Positions 1 to 5,096 of a stretch of DNA of 5,096 bases are shown one piece after another (the stretch's first letter is position 1; every line of letters begins with the position of its first letter). Source of the stretch: Gemmatimonadota bacterium (GTDB lineage Bacteria > Gemmatimonadota > Gemmatimonadetes > Palauibacterales > Palauibacteraceae); NCBI GenBank assembly GCA_029288095.1, contig JARFPW010000319.1:1-5096 (forward strand). The letters run 5' to 3'. Position numbers and translations under genes: made by a program. The notes beneath the pieces are model-generated. The model made no database searches. It saw only the letters and a program-made list of their open reading frames with translations, and had not been told where the DNA came from.

Positions 1-388
1 CGATCTCGCCGAGGCCGGCATCCGGACTTCTCTGTTCATCGATCCCGATCCGGCCGTCGTGCGCCGCTCCGCTGAGGTCGGAGTCGACGCCGTCGAGCTC
101 CACACCGGCGAGTATGCGAACGCAAGCGGCTCCGGTCGCACGGACCAGCTTCAGCGCCTCGAAGCCGCGGCCCTCCTGGGTCGAGATCTGGGGCTCGCCG
201 TCCACGCCGGCCACGGGCTGACGTACCGGAATGTCTCGCCGGTCGCCTCGATCGAGGTCTGCGAGGAACTGAACATCGGACATTCCGTCGTAAGTCGAGC
301 GCTGATGGTCGGAATGGAGCGCGCCGTTGCCGAGATGAACAGCCTCGTACGCCAGGCCCGGTCACTGCCCCGGTCGCAGGACACGTGA
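1..388 (+). CDS. pdxJ: Pyridoxine 5'-phosphate synthase PdxJ, C-terminal half (5' end outside window)
   Basis: PdxJ is the cytoplasmic enzyme that closes the ring of vitamin B6, condensing 1-deoxy-D-xylulose 5-phosphate with 3-amino-2-oxopropyl phosphate to give pyridoxine 5'-phosphate. The reading frame is open from base 2 and gives 128 residues before TGA at 386-388; family members are about 240 residues, so roughly the second half is present. Family motifs appear in order: SLFIDPDP (about 29-52), VELHTGEYA (about 92-117), VHAGHGLTYRNV (about 200-235) and NIGHSVVSRAL (272-304). By family knowledge the Glu of ELHTG, the second His of HAGHGL and the Gly-His of NIGHS lie in the active site or bind phosphate, and all are present, so this part looks intact. 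A GTG at 59 in this frame is internal, not a start. The stop overlaps the next gene's start by four bases (GTGA), showing tight coupling. Identification is secure; only the N-terminus is unseen. Confidence 0.96.
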   Translation, partial: DLAEAGIRTSLFIDPDPAVVRRSAEVGVDAVELHTGEYANASGSGRTDQLQRLEAAALLGRDLGLAVHAGHGLTYRNVSPVASIEVCEELNIGHSVVSRALMVGMERAVAEMNSLVRQARSLPRSQDT

Positions 389-1401
389 GCCCCCGCCTGA
401 AGGCCGCGATCGGTCTCTTGATCACGGTGCTTCTGCTATGGTGGGTTCTGCGGGACGTCTCGCCTGCGGAGGTGTGGGCCGAGCTCAAGGCGGCAGATCC
501 ATGGCTGATGATCGCCGCCGTCGTGGTTGCCACGTTCAGCTTCGTGCTGCGCGCGCTCCGGTGGCGGGTCCTCCTCGAACCTCGGCATGAAGGGACGGAC
601 TTCGACACCCGTTTCGGAGCTACTTGTGCCGGATTCGCCGCCAACAACGTGTTACCGGCTCGCCTGGGGGAGTTCATTCGTGCGTACGTGCTGGCAAGCG
701 TAGCCCGGATTCCGCTGGGCGGGAGCATCGGGTCGCTCGTTGTGGAGCGGGTCCTCGACGGGTTGGTCCTGGCCGTCCTGTTGTTTACGACGATTCTCCT
801 GCCGGACTTTCCGCTGGGCGAAAGCTCGGCGGCGGAGCTCGTCCAGCGTACCGCGATCGTGGGAGCGATCGTATTCCTCGCGGGATTCGGGCTTCTTTGG
901 ATGGCTGCCCGGCGTCCCGCCGGCACGCTGGTGTGGTGGGACCGCACCCTTGGTCGGGCCGTCCCTCACCGGCTGGCCGATCGCGCCCGAGGGCTCGTCG
1001 ATTCCTTTGTTCGGGGTCTCGGCGCCTTGAGTAGCACCGGTGTGTTCGTGCGGGCACTCGGCTGGAGCATCGCGGTCTGGCTCTGTCTTGCCGCGTCGAT
1101 CTGGCTGGGGCTGCTGGCTTTCGACATCACGGCTCCCGGATTCACCGGGGCGATCTTCGTCCAGGCAATGATCGCCTTTGCAGTCGCCGCTCCCTCCACG
1201 CCCGGCTTCTTCGGGGTGTTCGAGGCCGCGACCCGTCTGGGCCTGGGAATCTGGGACGTGCCGGAAGCCGCCATGGTCGGCTTTGCGACGAGTTACCACA
1301 TCCTCACGCTGATCCCTGTGACCGTGCTCGGACTTCTGTACCTGCGGCGGATCGGGCTGCGCCTTACGGACGTGAGCCGCGGCGGTGCCGTCCAATCGTG
1401 A
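385..1401 (+). CDS. Multi-pass membrane protein, LPG-synthase transmembrane / flippase-like family (UPF0104, YbhN-like)
   Basis: This 338-residue inner-membrane protein belongs to the lysylphosphatidylglycerol synthase TM-region family (the fold of the MprF N-terminal flippase domain, AglD and YbhN). Hydrophobic segments lie near residues 7-22, 40-56, 77-92, 123-140, 156-174, 224-245, 253-270 and 296-320, about eight spans. Family signatures are NNVLPARLGEFIRAYVLA (87-104), GSLVVERVLDGLVLAVLL (116-133) and AAPSTPGFFGVFEAA (268-282). There is no soluble aminoacyl-transferase domain as in full MprF, so it is unlikely to make aminoacyl-lipids by itself; movement or modification of a lipid-linked substrate is a family-based guess. 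The GTG start is favoured because it forms a GTGA overlap with the pdxJ stop, an AGGA lies just upstream (378-381), and the first hydrophobic span follows at once. Its own stop overlaps the ispE start in the same way, placing it in the middle of a coupled operon. Family assignment is firm; the substrate is unknown. Confidence 0.88.
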   Translation: MSPRLKAAIGLLITVLLLWWVLRDVSPAEVWAELKAADPWLMIAAVVVATFSFVLRALRWRVLLEPRHEGTDFDTRFGATCAGFAANNVLPARLGEFIRAYVLASVARIPLGGSIGSLVVERVLDGLVLAVLLFTTILLPDFPLGESSAAELVQRTAIVGAIVFLAGFGLLWMAARRPAGTLVWWDRTLGRAVPHRLADRARGLVDSFVRGLGALSSTGVFVRALGWSIAVWLCLAASIWLGLLAFDITAPGFTGAIFVQAMIAFAVAAPSTPGFFGVFEAATRLGLGIWDVPEAAMVGFATSYHILTLIPVTVLGLLYLRRIGLRLTDVSRGGAVQS

Positions 1402-2294
1402 CATCCCGGGCTCCCGCGAAGATCAACCTCTGCCTTCGTGTGTTGGGAGTGGGCGCCGACGGATACCATTTGATCGAGACGTTGTTTCTGCGGCTTGGTC
1501 TGGCCGACGAGGTCGTGATCGACCGGGCGCCGAGCCTGCAGCTGGAGGTTGTCGGCGACTTCGACGTACCGCCCGGACCAGCCAACATCGTGTGGCGCGC
1601 GGCTGATGCATTCTTCGCGGAGTCCGGGCGAACACCCGAGGCATCCATACGCCTCTGCAAGCGCATTCCGGTAGCCGCCGGCCTCGGCGGCGGTAGCTCC
1701 GATGCTGCCAGCGTCCTGATCGGCCTGAACCAGCTGTACGATCGCCCACTCGACGACGCACGATTGATGAAGCTGGCAGGACAGCTGGGCAGCGATGTGC
1801 CGTTTTTCGTTGCGGACGTGCCCTACGCCTTTGCCACGGGGCGCGGAGACCGGGTGCTGCCGCTGGCACCACCCCCATCGCGGGCCGTACTCATCGTGGT
1901 GCCCGACTTCGGCGTATCGGCACGTGACGCCTATGCCTGGCGACGAACCGCTGTCGAGAGCGGCGCGCAGTCCCGCACAGAGCCGGGTCGACTCCCGGAC
2001 TCAAGCGAGCTGGGAGATTGGGGTGTTGTCGACGGGATCGCCGGTAACGACCTGGCCGAAGCTGTGTTCCTTCGTCGCCCGGAGCTGCGAGCAGCGGCAG
2101 ATGAGCTGGCAGGTACGGGGCCCGCGCTGACAACATTGTGCGGGTCCGGATCCTGCCTGGCCGGCATCTACCAAAGCACCGCGGCGCGGGATCGCGCGGC
2201 GACGGAACTCTCTGGCAGCCCGGCCATCGGCCAGAAGTGGAAGCTGATCTCGACGTGGACGGATGGGGCCGGAGCGCCGGAAGAGCCAGGTTGA
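1398..2294 (+). CDS. ispE: 4-diphosphocytidyl-2-C-methyl-D-erythritol kinase IspE
   Basis: IspE is a cytoplasmic GHMP-family kinase of the MEP isoprenoid pathway; it phosphorylates the 2-hydroxyl of CDP-methylerythritol using ATP. The 298-residue product has the normal length and all three GHMP landmarks: RAPAKINLCLRVLG (4-17) with the catalytic-type Lys8, the glycine-rich ATP loop PVAAGLGGGSSDAA (91-104), and the C-terminal TLCGSGSCLAGIY (246-258). DGYHLIETLF (21-30) and LGSDVPFFV (130-138), whose Asp133 matches the family catalytic Asp, are also diagnostic, as is GNDLAEAVFLRRPEL (216-230). The GTG start at 1398 overlaps the preceding TGA (GTGA) and places the Lys motif eight residues in, as usual. 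The Shine-Dalgarno is weak (GGCGGTG at 1381-1387), so translation probably depends on coupling to the upstream gene. About residues 186-206 form a polar, probably surface loop. tRNA-Gln follows 40 bases after the stop. No defect is seen. Confidence 0.97.
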   Translation: MTSRAPAKINLCLRVLGVGADGYHLIETLFLRLGLADEVVIDRAPSLQLEVVGDFDVPPGPANIVWRAADAFFAESGRTPEASIRLCKRIPVAAGLGGGSSDAASVLIGLNQLYDRPLDDARLMKLAGQLGSDVPFFVADVPYAFATGRGDRVLPLAPPPSRAVLIVVPDFGVSARDAYAWRRTAVESGAQSRTEPGRLPDSSELGDWGVVDGIAGNDLAEAVFLRRPELRAAADELAGTGPALTTLCGSGSCLAGIYQSTAARDRAATELSGSPAIGQKWKLISTWTDGAGAPEEPG

Positions 2295-2334
2295 CCAGTT
2301 CGGCCTGAACCGGGAGTTTGCCACCCGGGTGTAG

Positions 2335-2405
2335 TGGCCCCTCGTCTAATGGCAAGACCCCGGCCTTTGGAGCCGGTAATCCAGGTTCGAATCCTGGGGG
2401 GCCAA
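2335..2405 (+). tRNA. tRNA-Gln, anticodon UUG (TTG)
   Basis: A complete cloverleaf can be drawn. Acceptor stem TGGCCCC (2335-2341) pairs perfectly with GGGGCCA (2398-2404). D stem GTCT (2344-2347) pairs with AGAC (2355-2358) around a minimal 7-base loop containing G18G19 (2351-2352). Anticodon stem CCGGC (2360-2364) pairs with GCCGG (2372-2376) and encloses CTTTGGA, giving anticodon TTG at 2367-2369, which reads CAA and by wobble CAG. The variable loop is four bases. T stem CCAGG/CCTGG (2381-2385/2393-2397) encloses TTCGAAT. The discriminator is A2405 and the 3' CCA is not encoded (CTT follows), so a CCA-adding enzyme is needed. The U1-A72 pair is the known identity element for GatCAB, so glutaminylation through Glu-tRNA-Gln is likely, by inference. 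It lies between ispE and the DUF255 gene and is probably excised from a longer transcript. Confidence 0.97.
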
Positions 2406-2436
2406 CTTGCCAACCGCCTTCCCGCGACGAGGTCCA

Positions 2437-4548
2437 ATGGGTGAGAACCTGCTGTCAACCGAACAGAGCCCCTACCTGAGGCAGCACGCCGACAATCCGG
2501 TCGCCTGGCAGCCGTGGGGTGACGCCGCGTTCGATCGGGCGAGGGAACTGGATCGTCCCGTGTTTCTGTCGATCGGATATGCGACCTGCCACTGGTGCCA
2601 CGTCATGGCGCACGAGTCTTTCGAGGATGAGGCCGTCGCCGATCTGCTCAATCGACACTTCGTCTCCGTGAAGGTCGACAGGGAGGAGCGACCCGACGTC
2701 GACTCTGTTTACATGACAGTGTGCCAGATGATGGCCGGTCATGGCGGCTGGCCCCTGACAGCGATCCTCACTCCCGATCGGGCTCCCTTCTTCGTGACGA
2801 CGTACATCCCCCGGGAATCGCAGCGGGGCCGCATCGGGATGCTGGACCTCCTGCCGCGCCTTGCCGACCTGTGGACGGCCCGTCGTGGCGATGTAGACAG
2901 GTCCTCGGAGGAGATCGTGGAGGCTCTTCGGGTCGCGACCCAGGTGCCGCCGGGGCCGGCACCCGGAACACCGGAGCTCGAAGCAGCCGCCCGGGCGCTG
3001 CGGTCCGGCTTCGATTCCCGGTTCGGCGGCTTTACGCCGCCGCCGAAATTCCCTTCTCCGCACACGCTGACATTCCTTCTGCGGTCGTGGGATCGGACCG
3101 GCGACCCGGACCTGCTCGAGATGGTCACGTTCACACTCGACGCCATGCGGCGTGGCGGTATCAACGACCAGCTCGCCGGCGGGTTCCATCGCTACTCGAC
3201 GGATGCCGAGTGGCGTCTCCCCCATTTCGAAAAGATGCTGTACGACCAGGCCTTGATGGCTATGGCTTATGCGGAAACCTGGGTTGCCACGGGCGAACTA
3301 CGATTCGCGAGCGCGGCGCGGGCGACCCTCGACTACGTACTCGCCGACCTGGCGGATCCCGCCGGAGGATTTTACTCGGCGGAAGACGCGGACAGCGAGG
3401 GCGAGGAAGGGAAATTCTACGTCTGGACCGAGGCCGAAATCGCAGCCGTCCTGACCGACGATGCCGAGCTGGAGTTGGCAATCGAGGCGTTTGGTGTAGA
3501 GCCGGAGGGCAACTTCCGCGAGGAATCCACCGGCCGTAGACCCGGCACGAACATCCTGGTCCTGGCCCGCGACGCCCACGAGCTGGCGCTCGATCACGGA
3601 GGTACCGTGGATACCGTAGCCGACAGGCTGCGGACAACCCGGCGCGCTCTGTTGGAGTTCCGGAACTCGCGCGTACGTCCCGAGCTTGATGACAAAGTGC
3701 TCACGGACTGGAATGGACTGGCGATCGCGGCGCTGGCCCGGGCGGGCGCCGCGCTGCCGGAATCCCGGTTCGTCGAAGCGGCCATCAAATGCGCCAACTT
3801 CCTTCATGACGATCTGAGGGCTCCGGACTTATCGTTGCTTCACCGCTGGCGATCCGGTGACGCCGCGATTCCGGCGATGGCGGACGACTTCGCCTTTCTG
3901 GCATGGGGCCTCATCGAACTCTATGGGGCGACGTTCGATCCGGTGTGGCTGGATCGAGCCCGCGGAGTCGTCGATGAGCTGCTGGCGGGCTTCGAGGCGC
4001 CGGGTGGGGGATTGTTCGGAACGTCCGATGCCGGGGAGACGACCCTCGTTCGGGTGATTCAGTCGGCCGACGGGGCGATCCCATCCGCCAACTCCGTTTC
4101 CGCAGAGGTGCTTATCCGGCTGTCTCACCTCACCGGGAACAGCGAGTACGAAACGGCTGCTCACCGGCTGCTCGATGTCCTTGGCGGTCGCGTGTCCTCG
4201 GCGCCCACTGCCCACACGGCTCTCCTCCGGGCAGTAGACCTTCTCGAGGGCGAGGCCCTTCAGATAGTAGTCGTCGGGGATCCGGGCGATCCCGAGACGC
4301 AGCAGATGCTGTCCCTCGTGCAGGGGCGCTTTCTTCCGAGAGTCTCGCTGCTGTTCAAGCCTGTGCGGGATGAATCCGTGTGCCAGCGCCTGGCCCAAGT
4401 GGCGCCGTTTACACAGACCATGAACGCGGTGGATGGAGCGGCGACTGCTTACATTTGCCGAAGCCATGTGTGCGATCGCCCGATCACCGGCGCATCTGCG
4501 TTCGAAAGGGCGATGACCGGTGTCGGGCGTGGCTCAGCTGCGGTTTGA
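2437..4548 (+). CDS. DUF255 / YyaL (SSP411, SPATA20-like) protein: thioredoxin-like domain plus (alpha/alpha)6 barrel
   Basis: This 703-residue protein belongs to the widespread but functionally unassigned YyaL/SSP411 family: an N-terminal thioredoxin-like domain (DUF255, about residues 1-165) followed by a long helical region resembling six-hairpin glycosidases and N-acylglucosamine epimerases. Signatures in order are EQSPYLRQHADNPVAWQPW (9-27), GYATCHWCHVMAHESF (47-62) with the redox-type Cys51/Cys54, GGWPL (103-107), PPPKFP (201-206), GGFHRYSTDAEW (248-259), LPHFEKMLYDQA (261-272), FYSAEDADSEGEEGKFYVW (312-330), DDKVLTDWNGLA (418-429) and a C-terminal pair Cys674/Cys679. No signal peptide is seen, so it is likely cytoplasmic. 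The same frame is open from a TTG at 2407, but ATG 2437 is preferred: GAGGT (2429-2433) precedes it, the family N-terminus begins just here, and the TTG would lie one base past the tRNA. With only 31 bases after the tRNA it probably shares its transcript. Domain assignment is firm; the reaction is unknown. Confidence 0.93.
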   Translation: MGENLLSTEQSPYLRQHADNPVAWQPWGDAAFDRARELDRPVFLSIGYATCHWCHVMAHESFEDEAVADLLNRHFVSVKVDREERPDVDSVYMTVCQMMAGHGGWPLTAILTPDRAPFFVTTYIPRESQRGRIGMLDLLPRLADLWTARRGDVDRSSEEIVEALRVATQVPPGPAPGTPELEAAARALRSGFDSRFGGFTPPPKFPSPHTLTFLLRSWDRTGDPDLLEMVTFTLDAMRRGGINDQLAGGFHRYSTDAEWRLPHFEKMLYDQALMAMAYAETWVATGELRFASAARATLDYVLADLADPAGGFYSAEDADSEGEEGKFYVWTEAEIAAVLTDDAELELAIEAFGVEPEGNFREESTGRRPGTNILVLARDAHELALDHGGTVDTVADRLRTTRRALLEFRNSRVRPELDDKVLTDWNGLAIAALARAGAALPESRFVEAAIKCANFLHDDLRAPDLSLLHRWRSGDAAIPAMADDFAFLAWGLIELYGATFDPVWLDRARGVVDELLAGFEAPGGGLFGTSDAGETTLVRVIQSADGAIPSANSVSAEVLIRLSHLTGNSEYETAAHRLLDVLGGRVSSAPTAHTALLRAVDLLEGEALQIVVVGDPGDPETQQMLSLVQGRFLPRVSLLFKPVRDESVCQRLAQVAPFTQTMNAVDGAATAYICRSHVCDRPITGASAFERAMTGVGRGSAAV

Positions 4549-4573
4549 CGACAACCATATCCACTCATAACAT
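4545..4573 (+). promoter_or_regulatory. Candidate sigma70-type promoter for prs
   Basis: TTGACG (4545-4550, five of six matches to TTGACA) is separated by exactly 17 bases from TAACAT (4568-4573, four of six matches to TATAAT, including the key second A and final T). The -35 box overlaps the TGA stop of the DUF255 gene. The region is visibly AT-richer than the surrounding coding DNA, and transcription would begin near 4580, giving an 80-base leader for prs. Seen directly: boxes and spacing. Inferred: activity. Confidence 0.5.
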
Positions 4574-4586
4574 TGTGGGCTGTTCT

Positions 4587-4604
4587 CCGAGCGCGTTGGC
4601 TCGG
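4587..4604 (+). other. Hairpin in the DUF255-prs gap (leader structure or weak terminator)
   Basis: CCGAGC (4587-4592) and GCTCGG (4599-4604) form a perfect 6-bp GC-rich stem with a 6-base loop. A short T4 run occurs only at 4616-4619, 11 bases after the stem, so this is not a classic intrinsic terminator. It lies directly downstream of the predicted prs start site (near 4580) and could instead stabilise or shape the 5' end of the prs leader. It may also be a chance GC palindrome. Confidence 0.3.
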
Positions 4605-4644
4605 TGTGGTCGAGGTTTTCATACGCTCATTCACGCAACAAACA

Positions 4645-4650
4645 GCGAGG
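4645..4650 (+). promoter_or_regulatory. Shine-Dalgarno of prs
   Basis: GCGAGG lies nine bases before the ATG at 4660, a normal spacing. It is the clearest ribosome binding site in the window and decides the prs start: in-frame ATGs at 4690, 4693 and 4699 have no comparable site. Confidence 0.6.
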
Positions 4651-4659
4651 CGGAATCCG

Positions 4660-5096
4660 ATGTCTGAAGTCTCGGCGACCGGCACGCCGATGATGGTCAT
4701 GACGGGGACGGCCAATCCAGGCTTGGCGGCCAGGATATCTGAGGAACTGGATCAGCCGTTGTGTGACTTGACGGTGCGACGGTTTGCAGACGGAGAGATC
4801 TTCGTCCGGATCGACGAGAATGTTCGGGGCAGGGACGTCTTTGTAATCCAGCCGACGAACCCGCCAGCGGAAAACTTGCTGGAGTTGCTGCTTCTAATCG
4901 ATGCAGCGAAACGGGCGTCCGCGGCCCGGGTGACGGCAGTGGTGCCGTATTTCGGCTATTCGCGACAGGATCGCAAAGACCAGCCGCGAGTGTCGATCGC
5001 GGCCAAGCTGATGGCAAACCTCATCGTGGCGGCGGGCGCGGACCGACTGATCACGATCGACTTTCATCAGCATCAGCTCCAGGGGTTCTTCGACAT
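4660..5096 (+). CDS. prs: Ribose-phosphate pyrophosphokinase (PRPP synthase), N-terminal part (3' end outside window)
   Basis: PRPP synthase transfers the pyrophosphate group of ATP to ribose 5-phosphate in the cytoplasm, feeding purine, pyrimidine, His, Trp and NAD synthesis. The 145 residues present are the N-terminal half of a family of about 310-320 residues. Recognisable blocks: GTANPGLAARI (16-26), RRFADGEIFVRIDENVRG (40-57), DVFVIQPTNPPAENLLELLL (59-78), DAAKRASAARVTAVVPYFGY (81-100), SRQDRKDQPRVSIAAKLMAN (101-120) with the ATP-contacting RQDRK, and ITIDFHQHQLQGFF (131-144), which holds the active-site His136. The usual block is DLHA.QIQGFF; here Phe replaces Leu and Gln replaces Ala, a lineage variant as far as I can tell. 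The ATG is backed by a good Shine-Dalgarno at 4645-4650. The frame runs off the window two bases into a codon. Neighbourhood with ispE and tRNA-Gln fits a gene order seen in several bacterial groups. The C-terminal PRPP-binding loop is not visible. Confidence 0.96.
   Translation, partial: MSEVSATGTPMMVMTGTANPGLAARISEELDQPLCDLTVRRFADGEIFVRIDENVRGRDVFVIQPTNPPAENLLELLLLIDAAKRASAARVTAVVPYFGYSRQDRKDQPRVSIAAKLMANLIVAAGADRLITIDFHQHQLQGFFD

Noticed and set aside
36..947. Long minus-strand open frame (303 codons)
   Set aside because: It is antisense to pdxJ and the membrane protein gene. Its product is Arg/Ser/Pro-rich low-complexity sequence with no family motif, as expected from GC-rich codon bias.
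652..1404. Minus-strand open frame (250 codons)
   Set aside because: Fully antisense to the membrane protein gene; polar Gly/Arg/Asp-rich sequence with no recognisable domain.
2291..2319. Promoter for tRNA-Gln starting with TTGACC at 2291-2296
   Set aside because: The -35 is good, but the 17-base-spaced -10 (GAGTTT at 2314-2319) matches the consensus at only two positions, so read-through from ispE is at least as likely.
2310..2328. Terminator between ispE and the tRNA (CCGGG/CCCGG stem)
   Set aside because: The stem is only 5 bp with a 9-base loop, and no T run follows; it is probably chance.
2407..2436. TTG at 2407 as start of the DUF255 protein
   Set aside because: It would begin one base after the tRNA discriminator, has no Shine-Dalgarno of its own, and adds ten residues absent from the family N-terminus; ATG 2437 fits better.
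2455..3225. Minus-strand open frame (256 codons)
   Set aside because: Antisense to the conserved thioredoxin-like part of the DUF255 gene; no motif of its own.
3829..4467. Minus-strand open frame (212 codons)
   Set aside because: Antisense to the DUF255 C-terminal region; no motif and no plausible Shine-Dalgarno context.
2385..4659. Integrated element at the tRNA-Gln 3' end
   Set aside because: I looked for a copy of the tRNA 3' end in 4549-4659 and found none; there is also no integrase or transposase gene.
4380..4667. Plus-strand open frame bridging DUF255 and prs
   Set aside because: Overlaps the DUF255 C-terminus in another frame and crosses the prs promoter and Shine-Dalgarno; the product has no recognisable features.

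Overview
This window looks like an ordinary housekeeping stretch of a GC-rich bacterial chromosome (GC judged by eye, not computed). Every gene is on the + strand. In order they are: the C-terminal half of pdxJ (vitamin B6 synthesis); a multi-pass membrane protein of the LPG-synthase-TM/flippase-like family; ispE (MEP isoprenoid pathway); a tRNA-Gln(UUG); a long DUF255/YyaL-type protein with an N-terminal thioredoxin-like domain; and the N-terminal part of prs (PRPP synthase), cut by the window end.

The organism uses the DXP-dependent PLP route (PdxJ) and the MEP pathway (IspE), uses GTG starts, does not encode the CCA end of its tRNA-Gln, and has a tRNA-Gln with a U1-A72 pair, as expected where Gln-tRNA is made through GatCAB. 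The PrsA variant motif DFHQHQLQGFF and the gene order suggest a Gram-negative of a phylum such as Gemmatimonadota or a relative. That placement is inference from memory of family sequences and is low to moderate in certainty.

Layout: pdxJ, the membrane protein gene and ispE are joined by two 4-base GTGA stop/start overlaps (385-388 and 1398-1401), so they are almost certainly one translationally coupled operon. Forty bases after ispE comes tRNA-Gln (2335-2405), and only 31 bases after that comes the ATG of the DUF255 gene. A 111-base gap (4549-4659), AT-richer than its surroundings, then holds a good sigma70-type promoter candidate, a hairpin and a clear Shine-Dalgarno for prs.

Functional links: PdxJ and the MEP pathway both draw on 1-deoxy-D-xylulose 5-phosphate, so pdxJ and ispE sit at two exits of one branch point. 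The membrane protein between them may act on polyprenyl- or phospholipid-linked substrates, but this cannot be shown from sequence. Prs supplies PRPP for nucleotide, His, Trp and NAD synthesis. I see no CRISPR array, mobile element, defence system or other clearly novel system. The points of interest are organisational: the DUF255 gene lodged between tRNA-Gln and prs, the likely tRNA-mRNA read-through transcript, and the stop-codon-overlapping prs promoter.
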